A stretch of DNA of 5,438 nucleotides from an uncultured Peptococcaceae bacterium (GTDB lineage: Bacteria; Bacillota; Peptococcia; Peptococcales; Peptococcaceae). Below are positions 4,057 through 5,438 of this stretch, one piece after another; within the stretch, counting starts at the first letter, position 1; the number at the start of each line of letters is the position of its first letter. The stretch is from positions 1 to 5,438 of the forward strand of contig CAMFFG010000098.1 in NCBI GenBank assembly GCA_945949655.1, read 5' to 3'. The translations under genes were made by a program, and so were the position numbers. The notes beneath the pieces were generated by a model that worked only from the letters and a program-made list of their open reading frames with translations, did not search any database and had not been told where the DNA came from.

Positions 4057-5438
4057 TTATGTTTCCGGCGTATCTCCCCGTTCTGCCAGCACCAGGGTGT
4101 GCACCATGGTCTGCATACGAGTGCCCCATCCTTCTTCATAAGCGGATGGATAGCTGAGCTGTACCACCATCACACCGTCCCGGTACGGCGTCATGTAACA
4201 AATGTTTTTCACATCTGCTGTATTGGCAGACAATACCTGCCACTGCCTGTTTTTCTCTTCCGGGAATATATAGCGTTCTCCTGTATCCTTCCAGTTCAGC
4301 AACCTTTCAGAAGACTGCGGTGCATATCTGGCATACGCTGAATCGGTTTCTACCGCTTCCAGCCACTGCACTGCTGTGCATTCCGGCACAAAACCGACTT
4401 TTATATAGGTCCTGATCTGAGTGGTATCGTCATCGCTCTGCCGCACATATTCATCACAGAACGAACCGTCCGCTTTGACACCATTTAGCTGGGTATCAAA
4501 GGAAGCAGCATCGGTATACATGGCATAATAGTCTGGCTGACGATTCAGGCCCAGTGTCACAGTTTCCTCCATTCCTTCCACCAGAAACACGACATCCTTT
4601 GTCATGATTCCCTGGTCGAATGCACTGGCTTTCCAAGCACCGAACTGTTCCAAATATCCATACTGGTTATTCAATGTGATCGTATATTGCTCCCTGTCTG
4701 CTATTGTGCCGCAGGTATATTGGCTCACATCGCCGCCTGTTTTAACAGGCTTTTCTGAAAAGACCAGTTTATCTCCGCCGCCGTCGATCAGTTTTTTCGC
4801 CACATTCTGCACATAAGCATCCCGTTTTTCTTTGCTGCGGCCAATCTCCGCGGGTTTTACCGGCGGTTTCATGTCGTCCTTATTGCGATGATACTGCAGG
4901 TAGACCATTGTGCCGTCCTCTTTGTCAACCGATATGGTCAGCCACCGCTGGTAACGGTAGTGACTGCCAGCCTCACTGGTATAGCCTAGTCCATTGCCAT
5001 AGGCTTCTTCCTCCGATACCTCATAGGGCTCCTCGCCCCAGGTGTAAATCAGATACGCACTTTCCTCGTCCTCCCCCATCACCGTATAGACCGTCGGATC
5101 CGCAATCGCATCTTCCGGCAGAAAGGCTGCTACCTTCTCATACAAGGCTGCACCCGCATCCTTGCTGCCCAGCTGCAGACATCCGCTTACCATTACCACC
5201 AGCAATATCACTGCGGCCAGCACCACTGTGCCCCGTTTGTATGCTTTTGGCTGCAGAATAGCAGCAAAGCGCTTTTTGCTGTTCTGAGCCTCTCGGCTGA
5301 GATAGGTGGACATGGCGATACCCCGCTGACTGGCCATGGTGTTCAGAATGGTCATGCTGTATGCTTTGCGGTAGGCCATATCCTGCCCCTGCACCACAAG
5401 CTCGTCACACACCTGCTCTACAGCACGGTTGGCCTGCC
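4057..5438 (-). CDS. M56 (BlaR1/MecR1-like) membrane peptidase, C-terminal part (runs off right edge)
   Basis: The frame is open through the right edge (459 codons seen), so its N-terminal membrane spans and HExxH site lie outside. GTG codons near 5412 are internal, since the preceding codons read QANRAVEQ without a stop. The visible start, VEQVCDELVVQGQDMAYRKA, matches the region after the catalytic site of BlaR1-like peptidases, where a (C/A)DE motif is followed by a helix carrying Y-x-x-x-(I/L)L. A basic stretch (NSKKRFAAIL) and the last membrane span (RGTVVLAAVILLVVMVSGC, about 5232-5176) follow. The remaining 370 or so residues lie outside the cell, are acidic and tyrosine-rich and contain at least four Cys. 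RWLTISVDKEDGTMVYLQY resembles a beta-hairpin of PepSY/YcdB-type domains, which is only a guess. There is no penicillin-binding active-site pattern. Such proteins usually cut a BlaI-like repressor, whose gene would be beyond the edge. Confidence 0.75.
   Translation of the reverse strand, partial: QANRAVEQVCDELVVQGQDMAYRKAYSMTILNTMASQRGIAMSTYLSREAQNSKKRFAAILQPKAYKRGTVVLAAVILLVVMVSGCLQLGSKDAGAALYEKVAAFLPEDAIADPTVYTVMGEDEESAYLIYTWGEEPYEVSEEEAYGNGLGYTSEAGSHYRYQRWLTISVDKEDGTMVYLQYHRNKDDMKPPVKPAEIGRSKEKRDAYVQNVAKKLIDGGGDKLVFSEKPVKTGGDVSQYTCGTIADREQYTITLNNQYGYLEQFGAWKASAFDQGIMTKDVVFLVEGMEETVTLGLNRQPDYYAMYTDAASFDTQLNGVKADGSFCDEYVRQSDDDTTQIRTYIKVGFVPECTAVQWLEAVETDSAYARYAPQSSERLLNWKDTGERYIFPEEKNRQWQVLSANTADVKNICYMTPYRDGVMVVQLSYPSAYEEGWGTRMQTMVHTLVLAERGDTPET

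Noticed and set aside
4740..4860. SKEK and KTGG in the outer domain as a penicillin-binding active site
   Set aside because: The two motifs are only about 30 residues apart and no SxN lies between them, unlike the spacing in BlaR1 sensors or penicillin-binding proteins.
5410..5412. GTG at 5412 as the start of the M56 gene
   Set aside because: The frame stays open to the window edge and the codons before it (QANRAVEQ) continue the conserved M56 segment, so the gene is cut by the edge.

Overview
The window looks like chromosomal DNA of a Gram-positive-type (Bacillota) bacterium, probably Clostridia or Negativicutes. The reasons are Shine-Dalgarno sites of the AGGAGG type spaced 7-8 nt from the starts, frequent GTG starts, a BlaR1-like M56 membrane protein, an ECF sigma/anti-sigma pair and a Firmicutes-style sirtuin. 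Base composition is near balanced. No tRNA, rRNA, CRISPR array, insertion sequence or phage gene was seen. The genus cannot be fixed from the sequence alone.

Layout. Positions 1-209 hold the 5' end of an unrecognised gene on the minus strand that runs off the left edge. It is preceded by a good sigma-A-type promoter with an inverted repeat over its -35. A minus-strand hairpin terminator (about 362-412) closes the next unit. That unit is three minus-strand genes, read from right to left: dinB (DNA polymerase IV, 1952-3154), an ECF sigma factor (1309-1914), and a membrane protein overlapping it by 23 bp that is probably its anti-sigma factor (417-1331). A divergent 149-bp region separates dinB from a plus-strand sirtuin (3304-4029). 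The sirtuin converges, with a 27-bp gap, on the C-terminal part of an M56/BlaR1-like membrane protein (4057-5438) that runs off the right edge.

How it works together. The dinB-sirtuin gap contains an imperfect 30-bp palindrome. Its core is one base away from the Gram-positive LexA box (GAAC-N4-GTTC), and it sits between the -35 and -10 positions of both divergent promoters, so both genes may be under one operator, plausibly SOS control. A second promoter of ECF type (GGGAAC, 17 bp, CGTC) lies in the last codons of dinB just before the sigma gene, suggesting an autoregulated envelope-stress module placed behind an SOS gene. The sigma partner has one transmembrane segment, a long disordered linker and a C-terminal coiled-coil hairpin outside the cell. 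It lacks the usual anti-sigma zinc motif.

Most notable points are the two stacked control signals around dinB, the unusual anti-sigma architecture, a sirtuin whose zinc site appears to have lost one cysteine, and an M56 protein whose large outer domain is not a penicillin-binding domain. No complete new defence or mobile system is evident.
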